Source of the DNA: Thiobacillus sp. UBA2597 | GTDB taxonomy: Bacteria > Pseudomonadota > Gammaproteobacteria > Burkholderiales > Thiobacillaceae | DNA length: 8,632 nucleotides | Assembly: GCA_002339725.1 (NCBI GenBank) | Contig: DDKN01000063.1 | Span: forward strand, 1-8,632 | Direction of reading: 5' to 3' | Shown: piece after piece, positions 6,319 to 8,632 of the stretch | Position numbering within the stretch: position 1 is the first letter of the stretch | Layout of the letters: each line of letters begins with the position of its first letter | Made by a program: the position numbers and the translations under genes | Notes under the pieces: generated by a model | Databases searched by the model: none | Seen by the model: the letters and a program-made list of their open reading frames with translations, nothing else | Told to the model about the DNA's origin: nothing

Positions 6319-6336
6319 CTACTTGCCGATGCAGAA
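6319..6336 (-). other. Probable attachment site core at the 3' end of mnmE
   Basis: The last six codons of mnmE, including its stop, read TTCTGCATCGGCAAGTAG and encode FCIGK. This is the part of trmE/mnmE used as attB by SGI1-type islands, and the sequence here keeps the same codons with changes mainly at third positions. The coding end is intact, so integration has either restored or not disturbed the gene. The exact crossover limits cannot be set without the other junction, which is outside the window. Confidence 0.6.
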
Positions 6337-7659
6337 CTGGCTGAAGATCCGCCCGAGCAAATCATCCGCGCTGAATTCACCGGTGATCTCGTTCAGGGCC
6401 TCCTGAGCCAGGCGCAGTTCTTCGGCCAATAGCTCCAGGCGCTCGGCCGCGGCGCGGGCTTGTTCCAGATGCCGCCCGGCCCGGCGCAGCGCCTCCAGGT
6501 GGCGCCCGCGCGCCATGAAGGCGCCTTCGCCCACCGGCCGCCAGCCGGCCGCTGCCAGCAATTGTCCCCTGAGCAGGTCGATGCCGGCCCCGGTCTTGGC
6601 CGAGAGCCAGACCTCGCGGCCATCGGCCGCCACGCGCGGCGCTTCGGCGGCCAGATCGATCTTGTTGTGCACCGTGATCAGGGGAATGGCCGGCAGCCGG
6701 CCGATGATGGCCTGCTCCTGGGGCCCGACGCCGTGCACGGCATCGACCAGCAGCAAGGCGACGTCGGCCTGGGCCAGCGCCGCCCAGGTGCGCTCGATGC
6801 CGAGCCGCTCGACCGGGTCGGCGGTCTCGCGCAGACCCGCGGTGTCGATCACGTGCAGCGCCACCCCCTCGATCTGGATCGCTTCGCGCACGGTGTCGCG
6901 CGTGGTGCCGGCGATCTCGGTGACGATGGCCGCCTCGTAGCCGGCCAGCTGGTTGAGCAGGCTGGACTTGCCGACGTTGGGCTGGCCGATCAGCACCACA
7001 TTCAGGCCCTCGCGCAGCAGGGCGCCCTGGCGCGCCTCCTGCATGACCGCCTGCAGCTGCTGCTGGAGACCGGCCAGCCGGCCCCAGGCGTCGGCCTGGC
7101 GCAGAAAGTCGATCTCCTCCTCGGGAAAATCCAGCGTCGCCTCGACCAATGTGCGCAGCTGGATCAGGCCGTCTACCAGCTCGCGCACGCGGCGCGAGAA
7201 CTCGCCGGCCAGGGTGCGCACGGCCGAACGCGCCGCCGCCTGACTCTGGGCGTCGATCAGGTCGGCGATGGCCTCGGCCTGGGCCAGGTCGATCTTGCCG
7301 TTGAGGAAGGCGCGCCGGGAGAATTCGCCCGGCGCGGCCAGGCGCGCGCCCAGTTCCAAGCAGCGCTCGAGCAGGAGTTGCAGCACCTGGGGACCGCCGT
7401 GGCCCTGGAGCTCCAAGACATGCTCGCCGGTGAAGGAGTGCGGCGCGGGAAAATACAGGGCGATGCCCTCATCCAGCATGGCACCGGCCGCGTCGAGAAA
7501 GCGGGCATGGGTGGCATGGCGCGGCTGCAGGGCGCGGCCGAGAATGCCCTGGATGAGCGGGGTGAGGTCGGGCCCGGAGAGGCGTATCACGCCGATGCCA
7601 CCGCGCCCGGGCGGGGTCGCGATGGCGGCGATGAGGTCGGGCTTATTTTTTGCCGGCAC
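6319..7659 (-). CDS. mnmE: tRNA uridine-5-carboxymethylaminomethyl modification GTPase MnmE
   Basis: A 446-residue protein close to the usual length of about 454. With MnmG it installs the carboxymethylaminomethyl group on C5 of wobble uridine (U34) in certain tRNAs, using a folate-derived carbon. The N-terminal tetrahydrofolate-binding domain begins IAAIATPPGRGGIGVIRLSG. The inserted Ras-like G domain shows G1 GQPNVGKS (225-232), G2 GTTRD (251-255), G3 DTAG (272-275), G4 NKID (332-335) and G5 SAK (353-355). The helical domain ends in the conserved FCIGK with Cys443. The start is GTG at 7659, because no other start codon lies between there and the conserved ATPPGRGG. It overlaps the end of yidC by 17 bases, suggesting coupled translation. 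Its 3' end doubles as the island's integration site. It is a core chromosomal gene with no sign of damage. Confidence 0.97.
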   Translation of the reverse strand: MPAKNKPDLIAAIATPPGRGGIGVIRLSGPDLTPLIQGILGRALQPRHATHARFLDAAGAMLDEGIALYFPAPHSFTGEHVLELQGHGGPQVLQLLLERCLELGARLAAPGEFSRRAFLNGKIDLAQAEAIADLIDAQSQAAARSAVRTLAGEFSRRVRELVDGLIQLRTLVEATLDFPEEEIDFLRQADAWGRLAGLQQQLQAVMQEARQGALLREGLNVVLIGQPNVGKSSLLNQLAGYEAAIVTEIAGTTRDTVREAIQIEGVALHVIDTAGLRETADPVERLGIERTWAALAQADVALLLVDAVHGVGPQEQAIIGRLPAIPLITVHNKIDLAAEAPRVAADGREVWLSAKTGAGIDLLRGQLLAAAGWRPVGEGAFMARGRHLEALRRAGRHLEQARAAAERLELLAEELRLAQEALNEITGEFSADDLLGRIFSQFCIGK

Positions 7660-8632
7660 GCTCGATCACGGTGTTGATCCGCCACTGCTGCAGGATCGAC
7701 AGGATGTTGTTGACCAGCCAGTACAGCACCAGGCCGGCCGGGAAGAAGAAGAAGAACACCGAGAACACGATGGGCATGATCATCATGACCTTGGCCTGCA
7801 CCGGATCGGGCGGGGTGGGCGACAGCTTCTGCTGGATGAACATGGTGATCGCCATCACCACCGGCAGCACGTAATACGGGTCGGTGGCGGACAGGTCGGT
7901 GATCCACAGGGCGAACGGGGCCTGGCGCAGCTCGACCGCGCCCAGCAGCACCCAGTAGAGCGCGATGAACACCGGGATCTGGACCAGGATGGGCAGGCAG
8001 CCGCCCAGGGGATTGATCTTCTCCTCCTGGTAGATCTTCATCATCGCCTCGTGCAGCTTCTGCCGGTCGTCGCCGAACTTCTCCTTGAGGCTCTGCAGGC
8101 GCGGCGCCAGCTTGCGCATCTGGGCCATGGATTTGTAGCTGGCGGCCGAGAGCGGATAGAAGGCGGCCTTGATGATCACGGTGAGCAGGATGATGGCCAC
8201 ACCCCAGTTGCCCACCAGCTTGTACAGCCAGTTGAGCAGCATGAACAGCGGGTAGGCCAGCACGTGCAGCCAGCCATAATCCACCACCAGGTCGAGACCG
8301 GGCGCCAGTTCCTTCAGCTTGTCCTGTTCCTGCGGTCCGGCATAGAGCCGGGTCACCACGCGCCGGCTCTCGCCGGGCGCCACGTTCAGGGCCGGCAGGA
8401 TCATGCCGGCGGCATATTCGTTGTCGCCCAGGGCGCGGGTATAGAACTCGCGCCGGGAGTTGTCTTTCGGATCCTGGGTCAGCCAGGCCGAGACGAAGTG
8501 ATGCTGCACCATGGCAATCCAGCCGTCCTGGGCCTCTTTCACGTGCTCGGCCTTGCCTTCGGCGATCTTGCCGAAATCGATTTTCTGGAACTTGCCGGCC
8601 TCGGTGTACACGGCCGGGCCGGTGAAGGTGTG
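7643..8632 (-). CDS. yidC: Membrane protein insertase YidC, C-terminal part (5' end beyond the window)
   Basis: 329 codons plus stop are present. The frame stays open through the right edge, so roughly the first 200 residues (first membrane segment and part of the periplasmic domain) are missing. YidC inserts and folds inner-membrane proteins, alone or with SecYEG. The visible part starts in the periplasmic beta domain (HTFTGPAVYTEAG, then DGWIAMVQHHFVSAWL). It then has the conserved core: the segment WLHVLAYPLFMLLNWLYKLV, NWGVAIILLTVIIKAAFYPL carrying a Lys where E. coli has the groove Arg, the coiled cytoplasmic loop (KSMAQMRKLAPRLQSLKEKF), NPLGGCLPILVQIPVFIALY, then YVLPVVMAITMFIQQ and the last segment with a run of six Phe ending in LVLYWLVNNILS. 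The GTG at 8611 is an internal Val codon, not the start. The yidC-mnmE order is typical of beta- and gammaproteobacteria. Confidence 0.96.
   Translation of the reverse strand, partial: HTFTGPAVYTEAGKFQKIDFGKIAEGKAEHVKEAQDGWIAMVQHHFVSAWLTQDPKDNSRREFYTRALGDNEYAAGMILPALNVAPGESRRVVTRLYAGPQEQDKLKELAPGLDLVVDYGWLHVLAYPLFMLLNWLYKLVGNWGVAIILLTVIIKAAFYPLSAASYKSMAQMRKLAPRLQSLKEKFGDDRQKLHEAMMKIYQEEKINPLGGCLPILVQIPVFIALYWVLLGAVELRQAPFALWITDLSATDPYYVLPVVMAITMFIQQKLSPTPPDPVQAKVMMIMPIVFSVFFFFFPAGLVLYWLVNNILSILQQWRINTVIERAGKK

Larger units (their letters stand above)
1..6336. mobile_element. Right-hand portion of a genomic island integrated at the 3' end of mnmE
   Basis: A complete tyrosine recombinase gene sits next to the 3' end of an intact mnmE. 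Short repeats that resemble arm sites lie between the two, and accessory genes (HTH regulator, NurA, HerA, DNA methyltransferase) follow on the far side. This is the usual arrangement of an integrative island with int at one end. Integration at the 3' end of trmE/mnmE is established for SGI1-type islands. I saw no second copy of the mnmE-end core elsewhere in the window, so the other boundary should lie beyond the left edge. By eye the cargo and the int upstream region are less GC-rich than mnmE and yidC. It is not clear whether the island can still move: the integrase looks intact, but the other end and any excisionase partner cannot be assessed fully. Confidence 0.75.

Noticed and set aside
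5166..6344. 392-codon plus-strand open frame over the integrase and its upstream region
   Set aside because: It is antisense to a clear integrase and crosses the repeats and mnmE end; a GC-driven shadow with no recognisable domain.
6098..6406. 102-codon plus-strand frame across the attachment region
   Set aside because: It is made of the repeats plus antisense mnmE, with no ribosome binding site or domain.
6460..7677. 405-codon plus-strand open frame opposite mnmE
   Set aside because: It mirrors mnmE codons on the opposite strand and has a composition rich in Gln/Ala/Gly typical of shadow frames in GC-rich genes.

Overview
The window looks like a GC-rich proteobacterial chromosome, most likely beta- or gammaproteobacterial. 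The evidence is the tight yidC-mnmE gene pair, the full-length MnmE with its CIGK C-terminus, and the YidC sequence. The species cannot be named from this sequence. The window contains one edge of an integrated genomic island (about 1-6336) and the host chromosome beyond it (about 6319-8632).

Host side (minus strand, read right to left): the 3' part of yidC (membrane insertase) runs in from the right edge and overlaps the GTG start of mnmE (tRNA modification GTPase). mnmE is intact. Its last codons form the likely integration site, as in SGI1-type islands that use the 3' end of trmE/mnmE.

Island edge: directly past the mnmE stop is an AT-richer stretch of about 240 bp. It carries four direct copies and one inverted copy of the 9-mer GTGGGAACA, which look like arm-type integrase sites. 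A predicted int promoter overlaps one of them. Next comes a P4-type tyrosine recombinase with an N-terminal arm-binding domain and all catalytic residues visible. Its gene ends 9 bp from a convergent operon.

Island cargo: a plus-strand three-gene operon encodes a NurA-family nuclease, a HerA-family hexameric ATPase with a long C-terminal extension, and an SPPY-type DNA methyltransferase. The genes are tightly packed, each with its own Shine-Dalgarno sequence. Pairing an end-resection machine (NurA-HerA) with a DNA modification enzyme on an integrase-borne island suggests a restriction-modification-like phage-defence system, but this is inference. Divergent from it, across about 100 bp, is a small excisionase-type helix-turn-helix protein. 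It is followed by the first ten codons of another gene that runs off the left edge. The far end of the island and its second attachment site lie outside the window.
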